NCBI GenBank assembly: GCA_019802505.1
Contig: JAFMOC010000762.1
Location: 38,501 to 102,500, forward strand
DNA: 64,000 nt
Direction of reading: 5' to 3'
Source: Corydoras sp. C115
Taxonomy: Eukaryota > Chordata > Actinopteri > Siluriformes > Callichthyidae
The notes below the pieces were generated by a model. The model was not told where the DNA came from and ran no database searches. It saw nothing but the letters and a program-made list of their open reading frames with translations. This document shows positions 44,285-56,251 of this stretch, one piece after another (the stretch's first letter is position 1; each line of letters starts with the position of its first letter). The translations under genes were made by a program, and so were the position numbers.

Positions 44285-45790
44285 ACAAACCTGTGAACCA
44301 AACCCGGGAACCAAACCGAGACAGGGAACCTAACTCGGGAACATAACCAAGCCCAGGAACCAAACCAAACTTGGGATCCAAACCAAGCCCAGGAACCAAA
44401 CTTGGGAACCAAACCAAACTTGGAAACCAAACTAAGCCTGGGAACCAAAATCAGGAACCAAACCAAACTTGGGATCGAAACCAAGCCCAGGAACCAAACT
44501 TGGGAACCAAACCAAACCCAGGAACCAAACCAAACTTAGGAACCAAATCAAACCTGGGAACCAAACCAAGCCCAGGAACCAAACTTGGGAACCAAACCAA
44601 ACTTGGAAACCAAACCAAGCTTGGGAACCAAACCCAGGAACCAAACCAAACTTGGGATCGAAACCAAGCCCAGGAACCAAACTTGGGAACCAAACCAAAC
44701 CCAGGAACCAAACCAAACTTAGGAACCAAATCAAACCTGGGAACCAAACCAAGCCCAGGAACCAAACTTGGGTACCAAACCAGACTTGGAAACCAAACTT
44801 GGGAACCAAACCAAACTTGGAAACCAACCTAAGCCTGGGAACCAAAATCAGGAACCAAACCAGACTTGGGATCCAAAACAAGCACAGGATGCAAACTTGG
44901 GAACCAAACCAAACCCAGGAACCAAACCAAACTTAGAAACCAAATCAATACCTGGGAACCAAACCAAGCCCAGGAACCAAACTTGGGAACCAAACCAAAC
45001 TTGGAAACCAAACTAAACCTGGGAGCCAAAATCAGGAACCAAACCAAACTTGGGATCGAAACCAAGCCCAGGAACCAAACTTGGGAAACAAACCAAACCC
45101 AGGAATCAAACCAAACTTAGGAACCGAATCAAACCTGGAAACCAAACCAAGCCCAGGAACCAAACTTGGGAACCAAACCAAACTTGGAAACCAAACCAAG
45201 CTTGGGAACCAAACCCAGGAACAAAACCAAACTTGGGATCGAAACCAAGCCCAGGAACCAAACTTGGGAAACAAACCAAACCCAGGAACCAAACCAAACT
45301 TAGGAACCAAATCAAACCTGGGAACCAAACCAAGCCCAGGAACCAAACTTGGGAACCAAACCAATCTTGGAAACCAAACTTGGGAACCAAACCAAACTTG
45401 GAAACCAAACTAAGCCTGGGAACCAAAATCAGGAACCAAACCAAACTTGGGATCGAAACCAAGCCCAGGAACCAAACTTGGGAAACAAACCAAACCCAGG
45501 AACCAAATTAAACCTGGGAACCAAACCAAGCCCAGGAACCAAACTTGGGAACCAAACCAAACTTGGAAACCAAACTAAGCCTGGGAACCAAAATCAGGAA
45601 TCAAACCAAACTTGGGATCCAAACCAAGCCCAGGAACCAAACTTGGGAACCAAACCAAACCCAGGAACCAAACCAAACTTAGGAACCGAATCAAACCTGG
45701 GAACCAAACCAAGCCCAGGAAGCAAACTTGGGAACCAAACCAAACTTGGAAACCAAACCAAGCTTGAGAACCAAACCCGGGAACCAAAGC
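44285..45790. repeat. 1.5-kb minisatellite of 'gggaaccaaaccaaact' units
   Basis: Units of roughly 17-19 bases (ttgggaaccaaaccaaac, cccaggaaccaaacttggg) are arranged in larger reiterated blocks. All six frames are open over long spans for compositional reasons (Asn/Gln/Lys/Pro plus, Phe/Trp/Val/Leu minus). Confidence 0.95.
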
Positions 45791-45904
45791 ACAGCGGGCG
45801 AAAAGCTCCTCACTGCTCCACCACGTCGGCTGTATACAGTCCAATGTGACTACTGAGTTCCCGTTTGTACAAACAAGTTCTTTTTTCCAATACGACTCAC
45901 ACGT

Positions 45905-46050
45905 ACCCCAACTTGATGTTCGGGGTCAGAGCGCAGGGGTGGTGATACAGCACCCCTGCGGCTCTGAGAGATAAGGGCCCGGCTCAAGGGCCCACGCTGT
46001 CAACTTTGGTGGACTCAGTCACACTACAGTGTGAGGCACATCAGAGAGAA
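45905..46050 (-). repeat. SINE fragment
   Basis: gagataagggcccggctcaa and gggcccacgctgtcaacttt match the central part of reversed L2-tailed SINEs. Confidence 0.6.
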
Positions 46051-47199
46051 GAACTCACTGAAAAGAACATTCCTCCGTCAGTCGGAGCCCAACGGGGAGA
46101 ACCGTCATGTGGAAGGGCCGCCGAAGGCCTGGCTCACTTCAAAGAATAGATTTCATTAAAAACTTCTGAAAGCATCTGTCTCTTTGTCCGAAGGCAAGCC
46201 GTGTCCATCACCCTGTCTCCCCACATTGCCCATGCCTGATTGAGCCCACCTGGCACGCCACCGCCGCCGCCACCGAAAACACAATCAGGCGTGTTCAAAT
46301 GCTTGGCAGAGTCCTTAGACCCGAAACCCCAGGGTCCTGCCATTCCGCTCGACTTAACCCACAAAGCACGACGGGAACATGCAGCAGAGCCCGCGGACTA
46401 TCCCGTCAACCCCTTCCTCATGAACGACGCTTGCGATCTGAAGCAGGAACCTTTATGCGAGGCTGACGTGCACACACAGTCCTCTGGTTCAGCAATTTCA
46501 ACTTACACAATACACACTCCGTCAGTCCGTCCGTCCGTCCGTCCGTCCTCTATTCTATTAGAGTCCCAGTTTAGCACCCGACTGCCGAAAGCGGCAACAA
46601 TAGAAAGCAGTACGGTCTTAAAACGAACGCCGCTGTGCCGGCACGGAATAAAGGCTTTATTTTTTTTTTTTTCTCGTTTGGTAAATGAATTCTTGGCCCG
46701 AGCTCGAGGGTCGCCGCTGAGAGGTGTGGGGGTTAAAAGCTGTTACGAATCCCGCGCCGCCGCCGCCGCCGCCGAGCTGCAGGACTTCGCACCAAAGGCT
46801 TTGCACGCAAATCATTTGCTAATTGCGCTGATCGAATTGAAACACTTTCCTTTTGCGCCTCACATCGTCCCGCCGCACCAAAATCCCAAACTCGCCCTCG
46901 TCCTCACGTTCCGTCCAACAGAACACGGGTCAGAGGGAGTCCGGGTCGCCGGGCTGCTCTCAGATCAGCAGGCAGGACTCGCTTTAAAATAAAAATACAG
47001 GGTTTTGATTCCTTCAGCTCACAAAAGCTTCGTATCGCGATTCGTATCCCGGAGCTTGTTGGTTAAAGTGCGATGGTCAGACGTTTGGAAGGGAGGGGGT
47101 TAAGTTCTCCTATTGGTAATGAGACCTGCCAATCACAGGCCTTTGAAATCCAATCAGATTGCTCGGACATAAACATAATCCACAAAGTAAATAAAAACA
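46051..47199. other. Unique sequence; 250-codon open frame judged accidental
   Basis: The plus frame at 46240-46992 is open but runs across a (cgtc)n run (46514-46548), a T run and a CCG run, and has no domain-like pattern. 47060-47199 matches 51945-52076 (see findings). Confidence 0.45.
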
Positions 47200-47450
47200 G
47201 TGGTTAGCACTTCCGACATCAGGTTCCAATCCCGATCTGGGTGGAGTTTTACATGTTCTCCTCGTGTCCACGAAGGATTTCTTCGGATTCTCCGCTTTCC
47301 TCCCACAGTCCAAAAACATGGCTTCTGAATTGGCTGCTCTAAATTGCCCCTATATACTGTATGTGTCTGTGTGTGAGTGAGTGTGTGCCCAGTGATGGTT
47401 TGGCGACCTGTCCTGGGTGTATCTGCCCAGCGCCTGAAATGTTCTCACCC
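47200..47450 (+). repeat. Degenerate SINE
   Basis: caatcccgatctgggtggag, tcctcccacagtccaaaaac, gcccagtgatggtttggcga. At 47258 it preserves the uninterrupted site that the MITE occupies at 52.1 kb. Confidence 0.8.
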
Positions 47451-47896
47451 AGACGGCCCCCCTCCAGGTTACGGACCCCCCAGGTTACCCCCCCTCCCCC
47501 AAACCGGGTATTAAGGTGGAGCTCGAGCAGAGAGGGAGACAGATGATCTGAAAATTTCGTATTCGCAGCTCGAGGCTCGCTACATTAAACACGTCAATGT
47601 TCACATCGCGCACTTCTATATTTCGTTCAGCGAGCTCTTTAGACGGAAAAATCATTTCAACTAACTTTTGACGCATTAAACAAATCCGATCGCCACGTCG
47701 ATTCAGTACGACGCAGAAAATCACAACGACCCGAATAATGTTCAGTCAGCCTTCAGATCCGAGAAACGTCTTCATCTGGAAATATATTTTACTCTGGGTC
47801 TGGACCGGGTTTGAGATGAAGATTCCTGCAAACATTAATTTACATAAACGTTAACGGTAATTTACATTTAATGTGTCAACTTCTTGGTTTTGTTGG
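47451..47896. other. Unique intronic sequence
   Basis: C-rich at 47455-47505; nothing else recognised. Confidence 0.4.
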
Positions 47897-48237
47897 AAAT
47901 AAACATTCATTTATTCATTATCTCACGCTTTATCCTCTATTAGGGTCGCGGTGGGGTTCCCCATGCCCATCCAGGGGAGAACGTCTCGGGCGCTGGGCAG
48001 ATAGACCCAGGACAGGGCGCCAATCCATCGCTGGGCACACACTCACTCACTCACACACACTCTATATGGGGCAATTTTTGAGAATTCAATTGACTTGATC
48101 CATGTTTTTGGACTGTGGGAGGAAACCCGGAGGAAACCCACGCAGACACGGGGAGAACATGGAAACTCCACCCAGATGGGGATTCGAACCGGGAATCCCT
48201 AGTGCTGAGAGGAGAACGTGCTAAACCACACACTACA
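47897..48237 (-). repeat. AFC-like SINE
   Basis: Full body; the first head bases are missing (ctaaaccacacacta). Confidence 0.91.
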
Positions 48238-48341
48238 AGCTCTCAGACGGAACTCGGCACTATATGGTGGAATGAGATGCACAGCGCTGTCCATGGTGCT
48301 GAAACATTGAGAGGAACCTGCTTTATAATCAGACCACAACA

Positions 48342-49218
48342 GATGGTCAGACCTGATGATTAGACCTAATGGTCAGACCTGATGATCAGAGACCTGATGG
48401 TCAGACCTAATGGTCAGACCTGATGATCAGACCTGATGATCAGACCTGATGGTCAGACCTGATGATCAGACCTGATGGTCAGACCTGATGATCAGACCTG
48501 ATGGTCAGACCTGATGACCTGATGGTCAGACCTGATGATCAGACCTGATGATCAGACCTGATGATCAGACCTGATGGTCAGACCTGATGGTCAGACCTGA
48601 TGATCAGACCTGACGGTCAGACCTGATGGTCAGACCTGATGACCAGATGGTCAGACCTGATGATTAGACCTCAGACCTGATGATTAGACCTGATGGATGA
48701 TCACCTGATGGTCAGACCTGATGATCAGACCTGATGATCAGACCTGATGATCAGACCTGATGGTCAGACCTGATGGTCAGACCTGATGATTAGACCTGAC
48801 GGTCAGATCTGATGATCAGACCTGATGATCAGACCTGATGGTCAGACCTGATGATCAGACCAGATGGTCAGACCTGATGATCAGACCTGATGATCAGACC
48901 TGATGATCAGACCTGATGGTCAGACCTGATGATCAAACCTGATGATCAGACCTGATGGTCAGACCTGATGATCAGACCTGATGATCAGACCTGATGATCA
49001 GACCTGATGATCAGACCTGATGACCTGATGGTCAGACCTGATGATCAAACCTGATGATCAAACCTGATGATCAAACCTGATGATCAGACCTGATGATCAG
49101 ACCTGATGGTCAGACCTGATGGTCAGACCTGATGATCAGACCTGATGATCAGACCTGATGGTCAGACCTGATGATTAGACCTGATGGTCAGACCTGATGA
49201 TCAAACCTGATGGTCAAA
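48342..49218. repeat. 13-bp minisatellite (cagacctgatgat/ggt)
   Basis: About 65 imperfect units of cagacctgatgat and cagacctgatggt with occasional dropped bases. Confidence 0.95.
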
Positions 49219-49256
49219 CCCCATGACCCTGCAGTCCTGCTGGCTCCTCCTTGACA

Positions 49257-49311
49257 TACTGACTCGTGTTGTCCTCTCTTTGGATAAAAGCATCGTCTAA
49301 ATGATTAAATC
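49257..49311 (+). repeat. L2-type tail fragment at the edge of the 13-bp array
   Basis: tctctttggataaaagcatc and gtctaaatgattaaat match L2/SINE tails. Confidence 0.7.
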
Positions 49312-50098
49312 CCGGTGAAAACCCCTGACACTCGATCAGTCCGGCTGATAAAACGGACGGCGAGCGTTGGAGGCGCCACATCGGACCTACTTCAAAAGCA
49401 ATTTCGATCCGATGACAGGATAACTGCCGAATCGCATCACCACATCCCGGAGCCGAACGGAACACGTTCTCGCGCCGCCGTGACAAATTCACATTTGCGT
49501 GAGGAGTCGCGAGAAGGTCCTTCCACTTTCCGCCTCGATTCAGGACGAGCACGGCGGCGAGCGCGTCACAAACGGTACGGAGAACCCATGAGTCACGTTC
49601 TCGGTGTCTGTCTGAATGAACCTCGCTCCGTCGCTCCGCCACAAAGACTTTCTTATGCGGCTAAGAAGTCAGTGAAAGTAAAACTTAGTGCCGTAATATC
49701 CATCTCGAGCCGACGGCCTCCAAGGGCATCATCTGGATCTCGCTCCATGCAGCAACCCTGAAGTCATCTGAATAATGTTGTTTATAAAGAGAGGAGCTAA
49801 GCCTGCAGGCTGTTAGGTTTTATCTTTCAGAACAATGCAATAACTCCACATGGCCATAAGCTACAACACCTCCGCCTGGGGATGTTTACGTCGGAGGTAA
49901 ATGGATGTGAATGGCGAATAGATGGACTGCAGGGAAAAGTGCAATATGGATGTCTGCATTCTATACGTGTTGGAATAAGTATTCGGAGAAATTACACCGT
50001 TTTGTGTACTGCACTTATTAATAGAGGACTCTATCAGGAGGACGTATTGTTAGAGCGTACAACGTGCAGTTAATGTTATGGGGGTTGTGGCCAGAGGT
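49312..50098. other. Unique sequence; candidate conserved element 49770-50060
   Basis: 49770-50060 is repeat-free and non-coding (e.g. ttttatctttcagaacaatg); it has the look of a conserved element but this is unproven. Confidence 0.35.

Positions 50099-50150
<52 letters not shown>
50099..50150. repeat. (CA)n microsatellite
   Basis: Pure CA run. Confidence 0.95.
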
Positions 50151-50152
<2 letters not shown>

Positions 50153-50199
50153 TGGTTAATTAAGCATCTCTAATTTACCACATGGCATGTTTTGTTACT

Positions 50200-50447
50200 G
50201 ATAAACTGTCAGCACGTCCACCTCTCAGCGCTGGGGATCCAGGTTCGAATCCCCACCTGGGTGGAGTTTGCATGTCCTCCCCGTGTCCGTGCGGGTTTCC
50301 CCCGGGTTCACCGGTTTCCTCCCACGGTCCAAAAACATGGATCCAAGGTAAATTGGCTGCTTTCCCCCAGGTTCACCGTGTGGGTTTCCTCCCACGGTCC
50401 AAAAACATGGATCCAAGGTAAATTGGCTGCTCTAAATTGCCCCAGGC
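50200..50447 (+). repeat. SINE partial copy with internal duplication
   Basis: ggtttcctcccacggtccaa plus atggatccaaggtaaattgg is present twice, 63 bases apart. Older wording than the abundant copies. Confidence 0.85.
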
Positions 50448-50862
50448 GGCACGGTGGATTAGTGGTTAGCGGGATTTTGATGCTCCAGGCGAGAGGGTGA
50501 ACCACAGCGCCCCCATGCTGCTTCACAATTACAATAAAGAAAATGAAATGCATCAGCGCTAGGGATTCCAGGTTCGAATCCCCATCTGGGTGGAGTTTCC
50601 ATGTTCTCCCCGTGTCCGCATGGGTTTCCTCCGGGTTCTCCGGTTTCCTCCCACAGTCCAAAAACATGGATCAAGTCAATTGAGTTCTCCAAATTGCCCC
50701 ATATAGAGTGTGTCTGTGTGAGTGAGTGTGTGCCCAGCGATAGATTGGCGCCCTGTCCTGGGAGTATCTGCCCAGCGCCCGAAACGTTCTCCCCGGTTGG
50801 GCATGGGGAACCCCACCACGACCCTAATAGAGGATAAAGCGGAAGATAATGAATGGATGGAA
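50448..50862 (+). repeat. AFC-like SINE interrupted in the head
   Basis: cggcacggtggattagtggt is separated from cagcgctagggattccaggt by about 85 foreign bases; the remainder is full length. Confidence 0.88.
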
Positions 50863-50885
50863 AATGTATCACTACAGCATTTATA

Positions 50886-51241
50886 TACATTCATTCATTC
50901 ATTCATTATCTCCCGCTTTATCCTCTATTAGGGTCGCGGTGGGGTTCCCCATGCCCATCCAGGGGAGAACGTTTCAGGCGCTGGGCTGATACACCCAGGA
51001 CAGGGAGCCAATCTATCGCTGGGCACACACTCACCCACACAGAGACACTCTATATGGGGCAATTTTGAGAATTCAATTGACTTGATCCATGTTTTTAGAC
51101 TGTGGGAGGAAACCGGAGAACCCGGAGGAAACCCACGCGGACACGGGGAGAACATGGAAACTCCACCCAGATGGGGATTCGAATGGGGGATCCCTAGTTC
51201 TGAGAGGAGAACATGCCAACCACTAAGCCACCGTGCCGCCC
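50886..51241 (-). repeat. AFC-like SINE
   Basis: Full length and inverted relative to 50448-50862, 24 bases apart (tail to tail). Confidence 0.92.
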
Positions 51242-51242
<1 letters not shown>

Positions 51243-51279
<37 letters not shown>

Positions 51280-51299
51280 CCCAGTGCAACTCAACCCTC

Positions 51300-51330
<31 letters not shown>
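51243..51330. repeat. (TA)n and (GT)n(GA)n microsatellites
   Basis: TA run at 51243-51276; GT then GA runs at 51299-51330. Confidence 0.93.
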
Positions 51331-51331
<1 letters not shown>

Positions 51332-51944
51332 TGATGACGTGAGCCACATGTTCTTAAACATTTTTAAGAAACCATGAAAATTGTGGCGGAAAATGACAAA
51401 TCACAGAGCAACAAACAGAGATGTCATCATGAAGGAGGCGGCGGTGCGCTCGCCATTGTTCCGCTGGACTGAACGCTTTCAGACGCGCCGTGCATCTCAG
51501 CAGGAAGCAGTTTGGCTAAGCACTCAATCACCGTAAATAGCTCTTTCCAGAAAGAGCCGGGGTTTTTGGAGGGTAATCAGATTTTAATTTGCCTCCGTCC
51601 CCCACCGTCCCCCACCGTCCCCCACCTCGTTCCGTCTCCCTGTAACGTTCGATCGGCTTCGCCGTATCGCGTTCGCGCCGCTGAAACTCATTCGCTTCGC
51701 CGTCGTTATTAAAATATAAAGGTCTTAATTCACAGAGCTGAACGATGAGGTCACAGCGTTCATGTTGCTTAGTACGTTATAGTGACGTTGGTAAACCTTC
51801 TGACTCCTGTTCCCACCGTTAGAACGTCAGGTCTGGAGGAGAACGAGGATCGCGGAACGTCAACGCGAGGTTTATTTTGCTTCTGACCTCAAAGAGGAGC
51901 CAACAATCCTGATGGACGTGTACGTCGCTGGAGCTTTACCGTTT
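51331..51944. other. Unique intronic sequence
   Basis: Short triplicated cccaccgtcc at 51599-51628; no exon recognised. Confidence 0.4.
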
Positions 51945-52124
51945 AAAGTGCGTTGGTCAGACGTTTGGAAGGGTTCTCCTATTGGCAATGTGCCCTGCCA
52001 ATCACAGGCCTTTGAAACCTGAGCCAATCGGATTGCTCGGACATAAACATAATCCACAAAGTAAATAAAAACAGCGGCTAGCACTTCCGACTCCAGGTTC
52101 CAATGGAGTTTCCATGTTCTCACT
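51945..52124 (+). repeat. Low-copy repeat/SINE piece, left of MITE (pairs with 47060-47260)
   Basis: tggtcagacgtttggaaggg, gccaatcacaggcctttgaa and cataaacataatccacaaag match the 47-kb copy closely. Confidence 0.88.
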
Positions 52125-52536
52125 AGGGCTGTATTCAACTACAGATTTTCGTAGTCGAATCTGATTCGTCAGATTTTCCCTATAGTCGACTGATAGTCGA
52201 ATCAGTTAAAATTTCACCACAAGATGGCGCTATAAGCATAGTTTTTAAAAAAGATTTTCTTTTATATATTTTACTTGTTTTTCTAACAAAAGAAAACCTT
52301 TTTTTGTTGTTTTTCTTTTTTCTTTTTTTTTTCTAGAAATTAGGATGATTTTATTTGATAAAAGGCTATATATATATATAACGAAAACAAAGACATTTCA
52401 TGTTAAAACTAATGCTTAGCAGCAGCCATGGGCGCCCCCATGTGGTCAAAATGGTACATTCGACTATGAGGTTCATAGTCGACTACGGTTCTCCGAATCG
52501 AATCGTCGAATCAGCGAATATTGCAGCTCACCCCTA
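52125..52536. mobile_element. hAT-like MITE, ~412 bp, with target duplication
   Basis: Short terminal inverted repeats (agggctg at the left; cacccct at the right) enclose internal inverted motifs built on tagtcgaat. Flanked by gttctcact on both sides (52116-52124 and 52537-52545), an 8-9-base target duplication as expected for hAT elements. No coding capacity. Confidence 0.85.
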
Positions 52537-52545
52537 GTTCTCACT

Positions 52546-52592
52546 GTGTCCACATGGGTTTCCTCCCACAGTCCAAAGACATGGATTCAAGA
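52546..52592 (+). repeat. SINE piece, right of MITE
   Basis: gtgtccacatgggtttcctc continues the interrupted SINE. Confidence 0.8.
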
Positions 52593-52601
52593 TAAATTGA
52601 C

Positions 52602-52815
52602 GCAGGGCGCGGTATCTCAGTGGTCAGGGCGTTGGGCTGTCAATCTGAAGGTTGGGGGTTCGAATCCCAGGTCCACTGAAGTTACCAATGTTGGTTCTTG
52701 AGCAAAACCCTTAACCCTCATTGTCCCAGGGATGTTGTGAGGAACCCTGTGCTCACCTTGTAAGTCATTTTGGATAAAAGCGTCCAATAAATGACCAAAT
52801 GTAATGTAATGTAAT
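52602..52815 (+). repeat. tRNA-derived SINE with L2-type tail (copy 3)
   Basis: ggtatctcagtggtcagggc, gggttcgaatcccaggtcca, ttggataaaagcgtccaata, ending (gtaat)n. Confidence 0.9.
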
Positions 52816-52861
52816 TGGGGGCTCTGTGTGCCCTGCGATGGATTGGCGCCCTGAACTGAGT

Positions 52862-53170
52862 GTTCTTCCTTGGATGAACGTTCTTCCCTGGATGGGCATG
52901 GGGAAGAACCCCTGGATAGGCATGGGGAAGAACCCCTGGATAGGCATGGGGAAGAACCCCTGAATGGGCATGGGGAAGAACCCCTGGATGGGCATGGGGA
53001 AGAACCCCTGGATGGGCATGGGGAAGAACCCCTGGATGGGCATGGGGAAGAACCCTTGGATGGGCATGGGGAAGAACCCCTGGATGGGCATGGGGAAGAA
53101 CCCCTGGATAGGCATGGGGAAGAACCCCTGGATGGGCATGGGGAAGAACTCCTGGATGGGCTCGGGGAAC
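52862..53170. repeat. 24-bp minisatellite derived from the AFC-like SINE
   Basis: About 12 units of cctggatgggcatggggaag plus aacc. This is the SINE segment just before its tail (ctggatgggcatggggaacc). Unit length is a multiple of three, giving open repeats (GEEPLDGH) in several frames. Confidence 0.93.
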
Positions 53171-53779
53171 AACCCCCCCCACACCCACACAACCACCACC
53201 ACCACCACCCCGACCCGGCAGAGGATCAAGTGGAACGCGTCGGGATGAGATTAGTTCATGCTGTAATAATGAGCAGTGGGTTCTACGTGACGTTCGCAGC
53301 GTCTGAAGGCGGGAACCGTGTTCTCTGACGGATGGCTGTTCATTAGCCGCAGACGAAGCCCGGCTTTAGGTCGGAGACGTACCATCCGTTCCAGTCCAGC
53401 TTTGTTTTTCTTCCCTAATTCCTTTAACAAGTTTTATTCCATTTAATATTCAAACTTTTAATCTATGTGTTTCATTAGCGCTTCGTATGCCGTGGCATTA
53501 ACATCGGGGCTCAGTGGAACTAACGAGCCGTCACTGGAATTAAGCAGCCGAAAGGACTCTCTCCTCTAATAAACTGCACTCATTTCACTAAAGATGAAAT
53601 ATTCCTGTAGGCTCACGGCGAGGCGGCGGCGGCGGCACCGGCGCGCGGATCCGCGTTGCAGCAGTACCCCTGCATGCGGCGGGCGGGCGGTGCGGTGCGG
53701 TGAACCTCAGATCCTGCGATTTCATTCCCATCCTGACTCCCCTCCACCGACCGCCTGTGTATTTTACTTCATTTTAATC
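53171..53779. other. Unique intronic sequence
   Basis: GGC-rich at 53620-53700; no exon recognised. Confidence 0.4.
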
Positions 53780-54128
53780 ATTCATTCATTATCTCCCGCT
53801 TTATCCTCTATTAGGGTCGCGGGGGGAGGTTCTCCATGCCCATCCAGGGGAGAACGTCTCGGGCGCTGGGCAGATAGACCCAGGACAGGGCGCCAATCCA
53901 TCGCTGGACACACATTCACACACACAGACACACTCTATATGGGGCAATTTGGAGAACTCAATTGACTTGATCCATGTTTTTGGACTGTGGGAGGAAACCG
54001 GAGAACCCGGAGGAAACCCACGCGGACACGGGGAGAACATGGAAACTCCACCCAGATTGGGATTCGAACCCAGATTGGGATTCGTGCTGAGAGGAGAACA
54101 TGCTAAACCACTAAGCCACCGTGCCACC
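53780..54128 (-). repeat. AFC-like SINE with an 18-base internal repeat
   Basis: Full length; cccagattgggattcg is duplicated at the B-box region. Confidence 0.91.
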
Positions 54129-54149
54129 TACTTCGTTTTATGATTCTTT

Positions 54150-54362
54150 TATTTCTTTTATTTGTGAATCCTGGAGGAACCAACGTCCAAGCTTCAGCTC
54201 AGAGAGAACCGAACCTTCACCATCGCAGCTGCTGAGCTTTGGAACGACCAAATTAATTATTAATTATTAATTATTAGACCGGCGTCCTCACTGCACACAT
54301 TCAAATCTAGTCTTAAAAACCATTTTGACTCTTTGGCTTTTAATAAACCAGGATTACATTTG
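54150..54362 (+). mobile_element. L2-type LINE ORF2 C-terminal remnant
   Basis: The plus strand reads ENRTFTIAAAELWND and, after a small AT expansion, RPASSLHTFKSSLKNHFDSL. This is the usual end of L2 ORF2 proteins. Confidence 0.8.
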
Positions 54363-54830
54363 GTTTTCATTGTTTTATTGATTGATGTTTTATTGATTGA
54401 TGTTTTATTGATGTTTCATTGATTGATGTTTTATTGATTGATGTTTTATTTGATTGATGTTTGATTGATGTTTTATTGATTGATGTTTTATTGATTGATG
54501 TTTTATTGATGTTTTATTGATTGATGTTTTATTTGATTGATGTTTGATTGATGTTTTATTGATTGATGTTTTATTGATTGATGTTTTATTGATGTTTGAT
54601 TGATGTTTTATTGATTGATGTTTTATTTGATTGGTGTTTTATTGATTGATGTTTTATTTGATTGATGTTTGATTGATGTTTTAGTGATGTTTTATTGATG
54701 TTTTATTAATTGATGTTTTATTTGATTGATGTTTTATTGATTGATGTTTTATTTGATTGATGTTTTATTTGATTGATGTTTTATTGATTGATGTTTTATT
54801 TGATTGATGTTTTATTGATTGTGTTGTGTT
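54363..54830 (+). repeat. Minisatellite of ttttattgattgatg units in the LINE 3' UTR
   Basis: Units of 11, 15 and 16 bases (gttttattgattgat, ttgattgatgtttga) follow the LINE remnant directly. Confidence 0.93.
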
Positions 54831-54884
54831 GCTGATTTTTTTATAAATCATGTTTTAAGTTTTAACATTTAACACCATTTAAAA

Positions 54885-54927
54885 ATGCACACACAAACGC
54901 ACACATGCACACACAAACACAAAAAAT

Positions 54928-54968
<41 letters not shown>

Positions 54969-54984
54969 CACAAACACAAAAAAT

Positions 54985-55018
<34 letters not shown>

Positions 55019-55069
55019 CACGCACGCATGCACACACACACAAAAACATGCACAAACAAACACAAAAAT

Positions 55070-55119
<50 letters not shown>

Positions 55120-55335
55120 ACATGCACACACACACAAACATGCACAAACAAACACAAAAATGCACACACACAAACGCACAAATGCAAACACACCCAAACA
55201 CACGCACACACACAGATACGCCCAAACACACATACACACACAACGCCCAAACACGCACGCACACACATACACGCACGTACACCCAAACACACACACACAC
55301 TCACACACACACACTCACACACACACACACCACAT
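54885..55335. repeat. CA-rich compound microsatellite cluster
   Basis: (CA)n runs separated by recurring aaacacaaaaaatgcacac blocks. The Cys/Val and His/Thr frames are compositional. Confidence 0.95.
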
Positions 55336-55452
55336 GCTCACAAACACACCGGATTCTCTCTTCTCTCTGAATCCTCATACACTGAATGCAGCGGAGTCTC
55401 TGAACATAAACCTCCATCAGTGCATTCAACAACCTCCATCATTTACCTCTTT

Positions 55453-55454
<2 letters not shown>

Positions 55455-55493
<39 letters not shown>

Positions 55494-55562
55494 GTCTTCT
55501 CTCTCTCTCTCTCTCTACCTCTCTCTCTCTCTCTCTCTCTCTCCCTCTCTCGCTCTCTCTGA
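55455..55562. repeat. (TC)n microsatellite
   Basis: TC run with a few interruptions. Confidence 0.95.
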
Positions 55563-56251
55563 CCATTAAACTATTTCATGTCATTAAGTTCACAGAGCTA
55601 ATGAGGAACTGACCCTGTTATTAAATCTGCCACATGGAGGGAGCGAGGGCTGGAACCTGGAGAGGAAGGAAAACAAGACGGTGCAAATGTCAGGAAAAAA
55701 AAAAACAAAAAAAAACAACAAAACACAAACGCAATTAGATTAATGGAACAAAGTGATTTTTAATGCAACCTTTCCAAAGCAGGGGACAGGAGTGCTACAG
55801 GAGTGCTGGAGTGGGTGGTGGAGCATGAAGCACCAGGCTTTAGAACCGGAGTGTTGACCTTTTAATGCTGGCTGCTGGAATACAAACTCTCTCACAGACA
55901 AGACGGAGGTTTCGGCGTCTCGGCGACTCAACGATTTACCATTAAAAAAAATCTGTACTTATTATTTCTGGGGGGGGAAGGGAGGGGGGGGGAAGCATCG
56001 TTTTCCTCACAGCACCACCGGAACATAGAACCTAACATTCCTCCTCCATCACTCAGACATCCTCACTCTGCTGCGCCGAACCCGCCGCCGAATTAAAACC
56101 AAAACCAAAAAAAAAATCACCGGAATTCGGACCGTTGAACAAGGTCTCTCTCAAAGAGCTCAAGAGAAATGTTTGTGAGAATCCTAAAAGGTTCCGCCGT
56201 GGTTCTGTCCTCGTCCTCGCCAAATTATTTGTGTAAGACATAATCCTGAAT
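55563..56251. other. Unique intronic sequence
   Basis: A-rich at 55694-55730 and G-rich at 55970-55995; no exon recognised. Confidence 0.4.

Noticed and set aside
46240..46992. 250-codon open frame as a gene
   Set aside because: Crosses (cgtc)n, T-run and CCG-run simple sequence, has no domain-like segment, and the start context is arbitrary.
52617..53328. Overlapping 150-190-codon frames (SPCPSRG, GEEPLDGH, FPMPIQG)
   Set aside because: All arise from a 24-bp minisatellite whose length is divisible by three.
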